From NCBI GenBank assembly GCA_019137195.1, contig JAGVSR010000064.1:1-64000 (forward strand): a stretch of 64,000 nucleotides of DNA, written 5' to 3'. This DNA comes from Alphaproteobacteria bacterium. Lineage in GTDB: Bacteria > Pseudomonadota > Alphaproteobacteria > Rhizobiales > Hyphomicrobiaceae. This document shows positions 25,254 through 35,322 of this stretch, one piece after another. The position numbers were made by a program, and so were the translations under genes. The notes beneath the pieces were generated by a model that was not told the origin of the DNA, ran no database searches, and saw only the letters and a program-made list of their open reading frames with translations. The first letter of the stretch is position 1. Every line of letters starts with the position of its first letter.

Positions 25254-26021
25254 ATGGCGGGCAGGCTCAACGGAAAGATCGCGCTCATCTCGGGCGGCTC
25301 GACGGGCATGGGCGGGGCGTCGTCGCGCCTCTTTGCAGCCGAGGGGGCCAAGGTCGGGGTGGTCGACAAGAACGAGGAGGCGGGCCAGGCGGTGGTGGAG
25401 GAGATCCGGCGCGCTGGCGGCACTGCCGTGTTCGCAAAGGCGGACGTTTCCAGGGCCGACGAGGTGAATGCCGCGGTCGACCTCGTCACGCGCGAGCTCG
25501 GCACCGTGAACGTTCTCTTCAATCACGCCGGCACGATCATCATCAAGGACTTCCTCGAATGCACGCTCGAGGAGTGGAACTGGCTGTTCGCGGTCAACGT
25601 GACAAGCATGTTCCACATGACCAAGGCCGTGCTGCCGGGCATGCTCAAGGCAGGCAAAGGGGCGATCGTCTGCACGTCGTCGATCTCGGCGGTCGCCGCG
25701 ACGCCGCGCGAGGTGCTCTACAATATGAGCAAGGGGGCGTGCCACATGTTCGCCCAGTCGATCGCGGTCGAGTATCGCGACAAGGGCATCCGCTGCAACA
25801 CGGTCTGCCCCGGGTTCGTCGCGACGCCGCACGGCCTCAGGGAGGTGAAGGAGCTTTCCGCGCTCGGCGTCGACATGTCGGAGCCGGCCATCGCCGCGCA
25901 GCAGGGCCGCCTGTGCGAGCCGGAGGAGGTGGCCCGTGCGGCCCTCTTTCTCGCCAGCGACGAGGCGAGCTTCATCAACGGCGCGCACCTGTTCGTCGAC
26001 AACTGCTTCACTGCGGTCTAA
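25254..26021 (+). CDS. SDR-family NAD(P)-dependent oxidoreductase
   Basis: This classical short-chain dehydrogenase of 255 aa has cofactor motif SGGSTGMG at 13-20, NHAG in place of the usual NNAG at 90-93, catalytic Ser142/143, Tyr156 and Lys160 (YNMSK), and a C-terminal INGAHLFVDNCF where VDGG is usual. The loss of GG in that last motif is mildly unusual. AAGGGG lies eight bases before the ATG. The frame runs open far upstream across the prpE region, but that stretch is antisense to prpE and is not part of the gene. It is divergent from prpE and 285 bases upstream of the polyamine ABC operon; substrate unknown. Confidence 0.9.
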   Translation: MAGRLNGKIALISGGSTGMGGASSRLFAAEGAKVGVVDKNEEAGQAVVEEIRRAGGTAVFAKADVSRADEVNAAVDLVTRELGTVNVLFNHAGTIIIKDFLECTLEEWNWLFAVNVTSMFHMTKAVLPGMLKAGKGAIVCTSSISAVAATPREVLYNMSKGACHMFAQSIAVEYRDKGIRCNTVCPGFVATPHGLREVKELSALGVDMSEPAIAAQQGRLCEPEEVARAALFLASDEASFINGAHLFVDNCFTAV

Positions 26022-26182
26022 CCGGTGCTGAGGTTGCCGCCGGCGCAGACCGTGTTGCGGCCATTGCCGGTGTGGGACGTCGCTTGCTGGCGGTTTCACG
26101 TCGCATTTGGGCCTGCACGTCCTCGGCGGCTGCCGTGGGGGCAGGCCGGCACCCGGCGCCGGGGCATTTATTTGCGCGCCGC

Positions 26183-26240
26183 TTGGCGTTCGCATCGAAC
26201 CTCGACTAACATCATTCGCGATCCATCCATCTCGGATGGA
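26183..26240 (+). promoter_or_regulatory. Candidate promoter and operator of the polyamine ABC operon
   Basis: TTGGCG at 26183-26188 and TAACAT at 26207-26212, 18 bases apart, could be -35 and -10 boxes. Immediately downstream TCCATCC at 26222-26228 mirrors GGATGGA at 26234-26240 around a five-base centre, a plausible repressor site or leader hairpin. The ATG of the binding protein is at 26306. Confidence 0.35.
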
Positions 26241-26305
26241 CGGCGGCACGTGGCGCCTGGAACACGAGCGCTCCTTTGCCGAGGCGTGTCTGGAGGAGAC
26301 ATTCG

Positions 26306-27460
26306 ATGAAGCGTACCAGCATTCTCGCCGCGCTGCCGGTGGCGGCACTCGCATGCGGAGGACTGATGCTCGCCAAGGGTCGCGTAGCTTACGCTGGCGA
26401 CGGCGAGGGTCAGGTGGATATCGTTGCCTGGCCGGGCTACATCGAGCGCGGCGAGACGGACAAGAACTACGACTGGGTGACCGGCTTCGAGAAGGAGACG
26501 GGCTGCAAGGTCAACGTCAAGACGGCGGCCACCTCGGACGAGATGGTGACGCTCATGAACCAGGGCGGGTTCGATCTCGTGACGGCGTCGGGCGACGCCT
26601 CGCTCCGTCTCATCGCCGGCAAGAAGGTGCAGCCGATCGACGTCACCCGCGTCGGGCTCTGGGACACCGTGGACGAACGGCTCCAGAACGCGCCGTGGCA
26701 CACGGTCGACGGCGTCCATTACGGCGTGCCGTTCCAGTGGGGCCCCAACGTACTCGCCTACAACACGGACGTGTTCAAGGAGGCGCCGAAGAGCTGGTCG
26801 GTGGTGTTCGAGGAGCAGAACCTGCCCGACGGCAAGAGCAACAAGGGCCGCGTGCAAGCCTACGACGGGCCGATCTACATCGCCGATGCGGCGCTCTATC
26901 TGGCAAAGAAGAAGCCGGAGCTCGGCATCAAGAACCCGTACGAGCTCAACAAGGCGCAGTACGACGCGGTCATCGATCTTCTGAAGTCGCAACGGGCGCT
27001 CGTCGGCCGCTATTGGCATGATGCCATGGTGCAGGTGGACGACTTCAAGAACGAGGGTGTCGTGGCCTCGAGCTCGTGGCCGTTCCAGGTCAACCTGCTT
27101 GCTGCCGACAAGAAACCCGTCGCGTCCGTGATCCCCGCGGAAGGGGCGACGGGCTGGGCCGATACGACGATGATGCACAGCGAGGCCAAGCACCCGACCT
27201 GCGCCTACAAGTGGCTCGAGCATTCTCTGTCGCCAAAGCTGCAGGGAGATCTCGCGTCGTGGTTCGGCTCGGTTCCATCGGTTCCGGCAGCCTGCAAGGG
27301 CAACGAGCTCCTGACGGACGGGGGCTGCGCGACCAACGGGTTCGACAACTTCGAGCAGATCTGGTTCTGGCGCACGCCGACGGCCAAGTGCGAGAAGGAA
27401 AGCGCGTGCGTGCCCTACTCGCAGTGGGCCAAGGACTACATCGCCATCCTCGGCAAGTGA
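26306..27460 (+). CDS. Polyamine-type ABC transporter periplasmic binding protein
   Basis: The 384-residue precursor begins with a Sec signal (MKRTSILAALPVAALACGG, probable cleavage after VAYA). The mature part follows the spermidine/putrescine-binding (PotD/YdcS-like) pattern: IVAWPGYIERG, GFDLVTASGDA, VPFQWGPNVLAYN and a C-terminal VPYSQWAKDYI. It has more cysteines than PotD, several near the C-terminus, which could form disulfides in the periplasm. GGAGGAG precedes the ATG. It is the first gene of the operon with the ATPase, two permeases and an aldehyde dehydrogenase, so putrescine or a similar diamine is the likely ligand. Confidence 0.88.
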   Translation: MKRTSILAALPVAALACGGLMLAKGRVAYAGDGEGQVDIVAWPGYIERGETDKNYDWVTGFEKETGCKVNVKTAATSDEMVTLMNQGGFDLVTASGDASLRLIAGKKVQPIDVTRVGLWDTVDERLQNAPWHTVDGVHYGVPFQWGPNVLAYNTDVFKEAPKSWSVVFEEQNLPDGKSNKGRVQAYDGPIYIADAALYLAKKKPELGIKNPYELNKAQYDAVIDLLKSQRALVGRYWHDAMVQVDDFKNEGVVASSSWPFQVNLLAADKKPVASVIPAEGATGWADTTMMHSEAKHPTCAYKWLEHSLSPKLQGDLASWFGSVPSVPAACKGNELLTDGGCATNGFDNFEQIWFWRTPTAKCEKESACVPYSQWAKDYIAILGK

Positions 27461-27476
27461 CGGGGTAGTGCATGAA

Positions 27477-27500
27477 GTGCCCGGCCGAGAGGCCGGGCAC
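27477..27500 (+). repeat. Perfect 10-bp stem-loop after the binding-protein gene
   Basis: GTGCCCGGCC at 27477-27486 pairs perfectly with GGCCGGGCAC at 27491-27500 around GAGA. It begins 17 bases after the binding-protein stop. Such stem-loops often protect the upstream message from 3' decay or partly stop transcription, giving more binding protein than membrane components. No long T-run follows. Confidence 0.7.
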
Positions 27501-27507
27501 CGCCTCG

Positions 27508-27550
27508 AGCCCCCTCATTTTAGCCCTCTACCCAGGAAGGGGAGGGGGCT
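27508..27550 (+). repeat. Second intercistronic inverted repeat (REP-like)
   Basis: AGCCCCCTC at 27508-27516 is the exact inverse of GAGGGGGCT at 27542-27550. The interior CCCTCTACCC resembles the dispersed REP-like units seen elsewhere. Together with the preceding stem-loop it fills most of the gap before the ATPase gene at 27588. Confidence 0.6.
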
Positions 27551-27587
27551 CTTGGTTCATACGCCGACACTAAGAAGTCTGCACCCC

Positions 27588-28604
27588 ATGACCTCGCCAG
27601 CCGTACGGTTTCAGAACGTGTCGCGCCGCTTCGGCGAGGTGAAGGCCGTCGACGGCGTGTCGCTCGACATCGCACCGGGCGAGCTCTTCGCCATGCTGGG
27701 GCCGTTGGGGTCGGGAAAGACGACCTGCCTTCGCCTCATCGCCGGCTTCGAGCAGCCGGACGAGGGACACATCGAGATCTTCGGTGCGCGCGCGGACGGG
27801 CTTCCCCCTTACAAGCGCAACGTCAACACGGTGTTCCAGGACTACGCGCTATTCCCGCACATGACGGTCGGCGAGAACGTCGCTTACGGGCTGATGATCA
27901 AGGGGATGGGGCGGGCCGAGCGGGAGAGCAAGGCGGCCGAGGCGCTCGCGATGGTGAAGCTCAAGGGCTTCGAGGCGCGGCGGGCGGCGCAGCTCTCGGG
28001 CGGGCAACGGCAGCGCGTTGCGCTCGCGCGGGCCCTCGTCAACAATCCAAAGGTGCTGCTGCTCGACGAGCCGTTGGGTGCGCTCGACCTCAAGCTCCGC
28101 GAGCAGATGCAGGAGGAGCTTCGCGCGCTGCAAAAGGGGCTCGGCATCACCTTCGTCTTCGTCACTCACGACCAGGGCGAGGCGCTGTCGATGGCCAACC
28201 GGGTGGCCATCTTCAACGAAGGTCGCATCCAGCAGGTGGGCACTCCGACCGATGTCTACGAGCGGCCGAGGACGCGGTTTGTTGCCGATTTCGTCGGCTC
28301 GGCCAATGTGCTGGCGCCCGATCTCGCCGGCCGGCTCGGCGCCGGGCCGCGGTGGGTGAGCCTCAGACCGGAAAAGATCACGCTGCTCGCCGACGGACAG
28401 GGGGCACCCGAGGGGTGGGTTTCGCTCGACGGCAGGCTCGCCAGTGCGAGCTACCAGGGCTCCGTCACGAGGCTCGCCGTCGATGCGGAAGGGGTGCGGA
28501 TAACGGCAGCGGTGCCCGCGGGGTCGGCGCCGATCGTCACCGGGAGCACTCTGCGGCTCGCCTGGCCCAAGGCCGCCATGGTCCTGCTCGAGGGCGAGCC
28601 ATGA
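27588..28604 (+). CDS. Polyamine-type ABC transporter ATP-binding protein
   Basis: This 338-residue cytoplasmic ATPase powers the transporter. Walker A is GPLGSGKT at 38-45, the signature is LSGGQRQRVALARALV, Walker B is VLLLDEPLGALD and the switch His lies in FVTHDQGEA. A TOBE-like regulatory tail of about 90 residues follows, as in PotA. The Leu in GPLGSGKT, where Ser is usual, is a small variation. The ATG at 27588 opens directly on the conserved MTSPAVRFQNVSRRFG; an upstream in-frame ATG at 27468 would run through the intercistronic hairpins. The stop overlaps the first permease start (ATGA). Confidence 0.92.
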   Translation: MTSPAVRFQNVSRRFGEVKAVDGVSLDIAPGELFAMLGPLGSGKTTCLRLIAGFEQPDEGHIEIFGARADGLPPYKRNVNTVFQDYALFPHMTVGENVAYGLMIKGMGRAERESKAAEALAMVKLKGFEARRAAQLSGGQRQRVALARALVNNPKVLLLDEPLGALDLKLREQMQEELRALQKGLGITFVFVTHDQGEALSMANRVAIFNEGRIQQVGTPTDVYERPRTRFVADFVGSANVLAPDLAGRLGAGPRWVSLRPEKITLLADGQGAPEGWVSLDGRLASASYQGSVTRLAVDAEGVRITAAVPAGSAPIVTGSTLRLAWPKAAMVLLEGEP

Positions 28605-29542
28605 GCACGCGGGCGGCGGCCGGGAGGCAGGGTGGCGTCGGAGAGGCGATCTCCGATGTATTTTTCGCGCGTCCGGGCCTCTTGACGCTTCTGCTTCTGC
28701 TGCCACCGCTCCTCTGGATCGGAGTCGTCTACATCGGGTCGCTGATCGCGCTGCTTCTGCAGAGCTTCTACTCGCTCGACGATTTCTCGGGGCTCGTCGT
28801 TCACGACTTCACCCTCTCGACCTACGGGCAGCTCCTCGAGGAGGCGAACGTAGGGATCATCGTGCGCACGGTCGCGATGTCGGCGCTGGTGACGCTCGCC
28901 TGCGCTCTGATCGCGTTCCCGATCGCCTATTATGCGGCGCGCTACGCAAAGGGCTGGAAGAAGGCCCTCTTCTATCTTGCGGTCATGATGCCCTTGTGGT
29001 CGAGCTATCTGGTCAAGGTCTATGCGTGGAAGCTGATCCTGGCCAAGGAAGGCATCCTCACCTGGATCGCGAGCGGACTCGGGATGACGTGGCTGCTCGA
29101 GGGGCTCCTCGCGCTTCCGGTGATCGGCGGGCCGTCGCTGTCGTTCAGCTATATCGGCACCTTCCTCGTGTTCGTCTACGTGTGGATCCCGTACATGATC
29201 CTGCCCATCCAGGCGGCGCTCGAGCGGGTTCCGGCGAATCTCATCGAGGCCTCGGCCGATCTCGGCGCCGAGCCGTCGCAGACGTTCTGGCACGTCATCT
29301 ATCCGCTCGCGCTGCCGGGCATCGTGGCGGGCTCCATCTTTACGTTCTCGCTGACGCTCGGCGACTACATCATCCCGCAAATCGTCGGCAACTCGCGGCT
29401 CATGATCGGGCAGGCGGTCTACACGCTGCAGGGAACTGCAGGCAACATCCCGCTCGCCGCCGCGTTCACGGTCGTGCCGATGGTGATCATGGGGTTCTAT
29501 CTCTGGATGGCGAAGCGGATGGGGGCATTCGATGTCCTCTGA
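28601..29542 (+). CDS. Polyamine-type ABC transporter permease 1 (PotB-like)
   Basis: This 313-residue inner-membrane protein has about six hydrophobic segments, beginning with [19 protein letters not shown]. The EAA loop that docks on the ATPase is visible as [20 protein letters not shown]. The ATG overlaps the ATPase stop and its own last bases overlap the second permease start, so the three genes are translationally coupled. By position and length it is the PotB-type subunit. Confidence 0.92.
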   Translation: MSTRAAAGRQGGVGEAISDVFFARPGLLTLLLLLPPLLWIGVVYIGSLIALLLQSFYSLDDFSGLVVHDFTLSTYGQLLEEANVGIIVRTVAMSALVTLACALIAFPIAYYAARYAKGWKKALFYLAVMMPLWSSYLVKVYAWKLILAKEGILTWIASGLGMTWLLEGLLALPVIGGPSLSFSYIGTFLVFVYVWIPYMILPIQAALERVPANLIEASADLGAEPSQTFWHVIYPLALPGIVAGSIFTFSLTLGDYIIPQIVGNSRLMIGQAVYTLQGTAGNIPLAAAFTVVPMVIMGFYLWMAKRMGAFDVL

Positions 29543-30344
29543 CCCGAAAGCGCCCCTCGGGCTCAGGATTGCGGCCACGGGCGGGCTGCTGCTGCTGCAC
29601 CTGCCGCTTCTGCTCATCGTCGTCTACGCCTTTACGACCGAGGAGAAGAGCTTTCAGTTTCCGCCGCCGGGCTTCACGACCAAGTGGTTTGGGATCGCCT
29701 GGAGCGAACGGCCCGACATCTGGCCACCACTCTTTCTGTCGCTCAAGGTGGCGGCGATCGCGACGTGCCTTGCGCTGGTGCTCGGCACGTTCGCCGCGGC
29801 GGGGCTGTCTCGCGCGCGGTTCTTCGGTCGCGAGACGGTGTCGCTTCTGTTCGTGCTGCCGATCGCGCTGCCCGGCATCATCACCGGCATCTCGCTGCGG
29901 TCGGCGTTCGACATCATGGGGCTCGACTTCTCGACCTGGACCATTGTCCTGGGGCACGCCACCTTCTGCATCGTCGTCGTCTACAACAACGCGATCGCAC
30001 GTTTTCGGCGGCTCGGCGGCAATCTCATCGAGGCCTCGATGGATCTCGGGGCGAATGGACTGCAGACGCTCTACTACGTGGTGCTGCCGCAGATCGGCAC
30101 GGCACTGCTCGCAGGCGGCATGCTCGCCTTTGCGCTGTCGTTCGACGAGGTCATCGTCACGACGTTCACGGCCGGGCAGCAATCTACCCTCCCGATCTGG
30201 ATGCTGTCCGAGCTGATCCGTCCACGGCAGCGGCCGGTGACCAACGTGGTTGCGGTGTTCGTGATCGTGACGACGATGGTGCCCATCCTGTTGGCCTACT
30301 ATCTCACGCGCGAGGGCGAGCATACAGGCGGGTCGTCGAAGTGA
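29532..30344 (+). CDS. Polyamine-type ABC transporter permease 2 (PotC-like)
   Basis: The 270-residue second permease has six predicted membrane segments, starting with [18 protein letters not shown], and the EAA loop [20 protein letters not shown]. The motif [13 protein letters not shown] near residue 200 is typical of PotC/PotI. It overlaps the first permease by eleven bases. The aldehyde dehydrogenase follows 114 bases later in the same direction. Confidence 0.92.
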   Translation: MSSDPKAPLGLRIAATGGLLLLHLPLLLIVVYAFTTEEKSFQFPPPGFTTKWFGIAWSERPDIWPPLFLSLKVAAIATCLALVLGTFAAAGLSRARFFGRETVSLLFVLPIALPGIITGISLRSAFDIMGLDFSTWTIVLGHATFCIVVVYNNAIARFRRLGGNLIEASMDLGANGLQTLYYVVLPQIGTALLAGGMLAFALSFDEVIVTTFTAGQQSTLPIWMLSELIRPRQRPVTNVVAVFVIVTTMVPILLAYYLTREGEHTGGSSK

Positions 30345-30458
30345 GCCGAGGCGAGGGACTGCAGACATTCAAGGGCTGCGCGGAGCGCGCCAGCCCGACT
30401 TGCGAGAACGAGACGACACGCTGGCGGGCCGGCTCAAGGCAGTAGAGACAGGGAGCTC

Positions 30459-31895
30459 ATGATGATGATCGACACGGAGATGCTGATCGGCGGCAAGCTC
30501 GTCAAGGGGGATGGCGAAGCCCATCCGGTCTTGAACGCGCGCACTGGCGAGATCATTGCGCAGGTGAACGATGCCACGACCGTGCAAGTCGAGGCTGCGG
30601 TCGCGGCAGCCAAGAAGGCGTTCGAGACCTGGTCACGCACCACACCTGCGGAGCGTGCGGGCCTGCTCCTGAAGCTCGCCGACGCCATCGACAAGGAGGC
30701 CGAGGCGTTCGCGAAGCTCGAAGCCTTGAACACGGGCAAGCCGGTGAGCCGGATGCTGCAGGACGAGATGCCGGTCGGCTCCGACTGCTTCCGCTATTTC
30801 GCCGGCGCGGTCCGGACCATGCACGGGCTGGCGACGGGCGAGTATCTCGCCGGCTATACGTCGATGATCCGGCGCGACCCGGTCGGCGTCGTCGGCTCCA
30901 TCACGCCCTGGAACTACCCCTTGATGATGGCCATCTGGAAGCTTGCGCCGGCGCTTGCGGGCGGCAACACCATGGTCTTGAAGCCGTCCGAGCTGACGCC
31001 GCTGTCGACCTTGAAGCTTGCACGGACCATCGCCGGCATCTTCCCCGAGGGCGTGGTCAATGTCATCACGGGACGCGGGCCGACGTCCGGGCAGGCGCTG
31101 ATCTCCAACCGCGATCTCGATATGGTGTCGATCACCGGCAGCATCGCGACGGGCCAGAGGGTGATGGAGGCGGCGGCGCCGACACTCCGGCGCACGCATC
31201 TCGAGCTCGGCGGCAAGGCGCCGGTCATCGTGTTCGACGACGCCGACATCGCGTCGGTGGTCGAGGGCATCAAGACCTTCGGCTATTACAACTCCGGCCA
31301 GGACTGCACGGCGGCATGCCGGATGTACGTGGCGGGCAAGGTGTACGACAACCTCGTCGCCGACCTTTCGTCGGCGGTGAAGAGCATCAAGTACAACCTA
31401 GCCAACGACGACGACAACGAGATCGGTCCGGTGATCTCGGCCGGTCAGCGAGCGCGGGTGAAGGGCTTCGTGGAGCGCGCGGCGGCGTCCGGACACATCG
31501 CCGTCACGGCGGGCGGACGCGAGGTTCCGGGTGGCGGCTTCTACTTCGAGCCGACGGTCGTCGCCAACGCGCTGCAATCGGACGAGATCGTGCGCCGCGA
31601 GGTGTTCGGGCCGGTCGTCTCGGTGACGCGGTTCGATGATCCGGAGCAGGCGATCCAATGGGCCAACGACAGCGACTACGGCCTGTCATCATCGGTCTGG
31701 ACCAAGGACGTGGGCCGGGCGATGAACGTGGCGGCGCGGCTCCGCTACGGATGCACGTGGATCAACACGCACTTCATCTTCTTGAACGAGATGCCTCACG
31801 GCGGCCTCAAGCAGTCGGGCTACGGCAAGGATCTCTCGATGTACGCGCTCGAGGACTATACGGTGGCGCGGCACGTGATGGTGAAGTTGGGGTGA
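30459..31895 (+). CDS. Aldehyde dehydrogenase, gamma-aminobutyraldehyde type
   Basis: This NAD-dependent dehydrogenase of 478 aa has Glu249 in LELGGKAP as general base and the nucleophile Cys283 in [11 protein letters not shown], a form of the active-site string seen in gamma-aminobutyraldehyde dehydrogenases of the PatD group. [20 protein letters not shown] binds the cofactor. It would oxidise 4-aminobutanal from putrescine to GABA, which fits the polyamine transporter directly upstream. No putrescine aminotransferase is adjacent, though the class III PLP enzyme at 13 kb is a candidate. Betaine aldehyde is the main alternative substrate. AGGGAG precedes the start. Confidence 0.87.
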   Translation: MMMIDTEMLIGGKLVKGDGEAHPVLNARTGEIIAQVNDATTVQVEAAVAAAKKAFETWSRTTPAERAGLLLKLADAIDKEAEAFAKLEALNTGKPVSRMLQDEMPVGSDCFRYFAGAVRTMHGLATGEYLAGYTSMIRRDPVGVVGSITPWNYPLMMAIWKLAPALAGGNTMVLKPSELTPLSTLKLARTIAGIFPEGVVNVITGRGPTSGQALISNRDLDMVSITGSIATGQRVMEAAAPTLRRTHLELGGKAPVIVFDDADIASVVEGIKTFGYYNSGQDCTAACRMYVAGKVYDNLVADLSSAVKSIKYNLANDDDNEIGPVISAGQRARVKGFVERAAASGHIAVTAGGREVPGGGFYFEPTVVANALQSDEIVRREVFGPVVSVTRFDDPEQAIQWANDSDYGLSSSVWTKDVGRAMNVAARLRYGCTWINTHFIFLNEMPHGGLKQSGYGKDLSMYALEDYTVARHVMVKLG

Positions 31896-32138
31896 CGCGG
31901 CGGGACAAGCGCCAGGTCCGCGCGTCCCAGCCGTCTCTCCGAGGAAGGAAGCTGGCGGGCGCCTGACGCCGTGCGGGTGTGTCGCCATGCGCATCAAGCC
32001 TGGCCGTTTCCCAAAGGGAGACGGTCAGGGCGAGGTGCTGCGGTGTCCGGAGCACGCAATCGCGCTGCCACGCACGGGCCCGGGTCCGGCTACGGCGTCC
32101 GAACCCGCCGGACCGGAGGGGGCGACGTGGCGGCGGCG

Positions 32139-33215
32139 CTACGGCTTCGATTGCCGAGGCTGCGACTGCTGTGGCGCAGCGGGCTGCGCAGGCGGATCGG
32201 TGTCCTCGAGCAGGTCCGCCTCGTTCTTGAACATGCGGTCGTACTGGGCGACCGGCATCTTGAACTCCCAGCCATCGGCGAGCGCCTTGAGGTCATCGGC
32301 AGCCGCCTTGCCGTCACCCGTGCCGTCGGCGGCGAACGTCAGCCATGCGGTATCGCCGGACTTTCTGGCCTCGATGGAAAGTTTGAGACCGGAGTCGAGC
32401 TCGAGGTCGATGCGCGCGGGCTTGGTCGCGTCCTGGGCGGCCTTGTCGGGACGGCGGACATCGTCGATGTTGAACGAGCTCGCGGTGTCGACGATGTCGT
32501 CGGCTGCGTTCATGAACTTGATCTTCTTGCCGGCCGGAACCTTGGCCAGCTTGAAGCTGCGGCCATCCGTGTCGCGCTCGATAGCGTAGGCAACGTCACC
32601 GGGCATCGTGATGGTCGCGATCTTGATCTTCTCGGGGCGCGTCTCGAACAGCCGGTCGCGAGCCCAGCCCTTGATGTCGACGGACGGCGCTACCTGGCGC
32701 GAGGCAAGCCAGGCCTGCGGGTCGCCGGGGATGCGCACGTAAGTGCCGGGCCTGCCGCCGCCGAAGGCATCGACGCGCGTTTTTCCGGCGACGATCTCGG
32801 CGACCTTCTTACCGTCCTTATCGACGAGCCGCACCAGATGCGAGTTGGCATTCTCGCCCTGGGGGTCCTCGAGCTCGAGGAGCGGGTAGCGGCTCTCGAG
32901 CCTGGTCTTGGGCTCGGCGAGATCGGCCTCGGTCAATGCGAGCAGGAAGGTGCGCACCTTCTCGTTGGAGGCGAGAAAGCCGTCCTTCTCCTTGATGGCC
33001 CAGTTGTCGCCCTTGCGCTCGAGCGTCACCTTGCTCTTGCCTTGGGCGAGCTCGATCGAGGCGAGGCTCGCGGCCTTCTGCTCGAGAGCAGGGACCAGCT
33101 TGGCACCGCTCGGGGTCGCAGACGAGCGCTGTGAGAATGCCGAGTAGGCGAGGAGCGCAGCGACAAGCGACACCGCGGCGGCGACGGCGAGCGCGTTGAA
33201 CTGTTGTGGCTTCAT
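32139..33215 (-). CDS. DUF4340-domain membrane-anchored protein
   Basis: About 358 residues with an N-terminal membrane anchor (NALAVAAAVSLVAALLAYSAF) and a long periplasmic part containing two repeats of the DUF4340 type (LERKGDNWAIKEKDGFLAS, YAIERDTDGRSFKLAKVPAG). The C-terminus is a Pro/Gln-rich tail. It is the last gene of the Gld-like ABC operon, 32 bases after the gldG-like gene, and a DUF4340 protein is a common fourth member of such operons. The function is unknown; it probably works with the transporter outside the membrane. Confidence 0.88.
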   Translation of the reverse strand: MKPQQFNALAVAAAVSLVAALLAYSAFSQRSSATPSGAKLVPALEQKAASLASIELAQGKSKVTLERKGDNWAIKEKDGFLASNEKVRTFLLALTEADLAEPKTRLESRYPLLELEDPQGENANSHLVRLVDKDGKKVAEIVAGKTRVDAFGGGRPGTYVRIPGDPQAWLASRQVAPSVDIKGWARDRLFETRPEKIKIATITMPGDVAYAIERDTDGRSFKLAKVPAGKKIKFMNAADDIVDTASSFNIDDVRRPDKAAQDATKPARIDLELDSGLKLSIEARKSGDTAWLTFAADGTGDGKAAADDLKALADGWEFKMPVAQYDRMFKNEADLLEDTDPPAQPAAPQQSQPRQSKP

Positions 33216-33247
33216 GGGCGTCTTTCCCGTCTCTCGTCGTCCCGGCG

Positions 33248-35311
33248 TCAGCTCTTGGTCTTGCGGCCCTGCCAGAGAGACCAGGCGAGGCCAGCCAAGC
33301 CGAGCATGATAGGCACGAGGGCGATGTTTGCGAACTTCAGCCAGGCATCCAGATAGTCGATGTCGCGCCTTAGCTCGAGCTGCACGTTTCTCAGCTCGCG
33401 ACGCGTGTCCAGCATCTCGGACTTGAACTTCTCGATGGCCTTGCGCTCCTGACTGGAGACGACGACGCCCTTGTCCTTCTCGTCGCCGCTCTCGAGCTTG
33501 GCGAGCTCGGCCTGCACGGACTTGAGCTTGCTCGTCAGCGCCGCCTCCTTCTCGCGGAACTTGATCTCGGCCTCGCGGCGGATGCCGTCGACGAGAGAGA
33601 AGGGGCGCTCGCGCACGCCGCGTCCACGGAGCGCGATCAGCGCGTCGCTGCCGGCAAGGTTCTCGAGCGCTCCCAGCATGAACGATGCGTTGTTCGAGGA
33701 CGGCACCACGACCTCCTGCCCCATCACGGTCCGCTTCTCGGCCCAGAAGCGGTCGGCAAGGAAGTCGGTGTCGGCGATGGCGATGACGTTGATGCGGCCG
33801 GAAGCGACGTGCCCCTTGAGCTTGATCTCCTTGCGCTCGGCCTCGTCCTTGGCCTTCTCCTCGGGCGTCCGGGTGTCGGACGGATCGGGGGCGTCCGGCT
33901 TCGAGGGGTCCTTCAGCAATTCGAGGTCGTTCTCCTCCTGGAGCGGGCGTCCGTCCGGGAACGCGCTCGGCGCCTCGCCCGAAAGGCGCGCGACGAGCGT
34001 GAGATCCTTGCCGCCGCTCTGGTAGTCCCGAAGGAGCGCGCGCGGGTCGCCGCCAAGACCGACCTTGCGGGCATCGATCTCCATGGCCTCGCTGCTGGTC
34101 CTCAGGATGGGTGTGACGCTGAGCTTCGTTCCCTCGGTCTTGGTGAAATGCCCGGGGGACGCGAGCTGAAGAACCTCGATGCCGTTCGAAAGCACGTCGC
34201 TCTCATCCATGTTCGCCTTGCCGAGCGTCAACCAGGCAACGAACTCGGTGACGATTCCCTGGGCGTCGCGGCCGCCGAACTGCACGCGGCGCGCGTTCTT
34301 GATGTCGGCGGCGACCTTCGTGTAGTCGATGTCGACACCCCAGGCCTTGAGCAGCTTGGCGACCTCGGCGCGGCCATTGCCGGTCTTGGTCATGAGAGTC
34401 ATCTGCGCCGACTCGGCCACCGGATCGGCGAGGACCAGAACCTTGCCGCCTTTCAAGGCGTACTGGTCAATGGCGTATGCCGCCTGCGGGGTCAGGCCGA
34501 TCGGCTGGGCGACGAGGAGCACGTCGATCTTCTGCGGAATCTCTGTGACGTTCTGCTCGAGCTTCTCGACTTCGAAAAACTCGCGGATCTGGTCCATGAT
34601 CAGCCAAGGCGGCAGCTGACGCGCCTCCTGACCGGCCATCATGTTGGCGGGCACCTCGCCGCCGTCGATGGGGAGCGCCGTGATGAGGCCGACAACACGC
34701 TTCTTGGGATTGTTGAGCGAGTAGACGATCTTGGTGAGCTCGTACTCGAGCACCTGCTCCTTGTCGGGCGCGAAGAAGGAGACGACCTGCTGGTTGTCGG
34801 TCGAGTTGGTGGCGGTGAGACCGAAATAGCCAACCTCGCCCTCGGTGTTGAGGCGCACGCCGCGGAGACCTGCGGCAACGGCGCGATCCTCGGCGTCCGA
34901 GAACGGCTCAGGGTCGAGAATCGAGAGCTCGAGCTTGCCGCCTGACAGATCGCGGTACTGCTCGAGCATGGCGCGCACGCGGTCGAAATAGCGGGCGTAC
35001 TGGGGGCCGGCCTCGCCGAGCTTCCTCGAGAAGTAGAGGCGGACCGTGATCGGCTCCTCTATGGTGCCCAATATGCGTTTGGTGCCGGGCGAGATGGTGT
35101 AGAGGTTGTCCTCCGTCATATCGATGTTCCAGCCGCGCAGCGCCGCGTACGAGAACAGATTGACCGACAGGAGGATGACGGCGGCGAGGGCGAGGCTCGC
35201 CCAGGCGAGATTGCGGCGCGCCGTGCCGGCCGAGCTGCCAGAGCCCTGGCCGGTCAGTCCGTTCCAGGCGTCGTCGAGGATCGAGCGCAGGGTTTCGATA
35301 ACAGTGCTCAT
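33248..35311 (-). CDS. gldG: GldG-family ABC transporter auxiliary protein
   Basis: The 687-residue protein has one membrane segment near residues 28-48 (LAWASLALAAVILLSVNLF), a large periplasmic domain of the ABC_transp_aux/GldG kind (KVLVLADPVAES, GEVGYFGLTATNSTDNQ), a coiled-coil stretch around 590-650 and a C-terminal membrane anchor (IALVPIMLGLAGLAWSLW). In Bacteroidetes GldG works with GldA and GldF in gliding; in proteobacteria the same set occurs without gliding and its cargo is unknown. The ATG at 35311 is the first with the conserved N-terminus; upstream codons are out of frame with gldF and unconserved. Confidence 0.88.
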   Translation of the reverse strand: MSTVIETLRSILDDAWNGLTGQGSGSSAGTARRNLAWASLALAAVILLSVNLFSYAALRGWNIDMTEDNLYTISPGTKRILGTIEEPITVRLYFSRKLGEAGPQYARYFDRVRAMLEQYRDLSGGKLELSILDPEPFSDAEDRAVAAGLRGVRLNTEGEVGYFGLTATNSTDNQQVVSFFAPDKEQVLEYELTKIVYSLNNPKKRVVGLITALPIDGGEVPANMMAGQEARQLPPWLIMDQIREFFEVEKLEQNVTEIPQKIDVLLVAQPIGLTPQAAYAIDQYALKGGKVLVLADPVAESAQMTLMTKTGNGRAEVAKLLKAWGVDIDYTKVAADIKNARRVQFGGRDAQGIVTEFVAWLTLGKANMDESDVLSNGIEVLQLASPGHFTKTEGTKLSVTPILRTSSEAMEIDARKVGLGGDPRALLRDYQSGGKDLTLVARLSGEAPSAFPDGRPLQEENDLELLKDPSKPDAPDPSDTRTPEEKAKDEAERKEIKLKGHVASGRINVIAIADTDFLADRFWAEKRTVMGQEVVVPSSNNASFMLGALENLAGSDALIALRGRGVRERPFSLVDGIRREAEIKFREKEAALTSKLKSVQAELAKLESGDEKDKGVVVSSQERKAIEKFKSEMLDTRRELRNVQLELRRDIDYLDAWLKFANIALVPIMLGLAGLAWSLWQGRKTKS

Positions 35312-35322
35312 GGGGAATCCGC

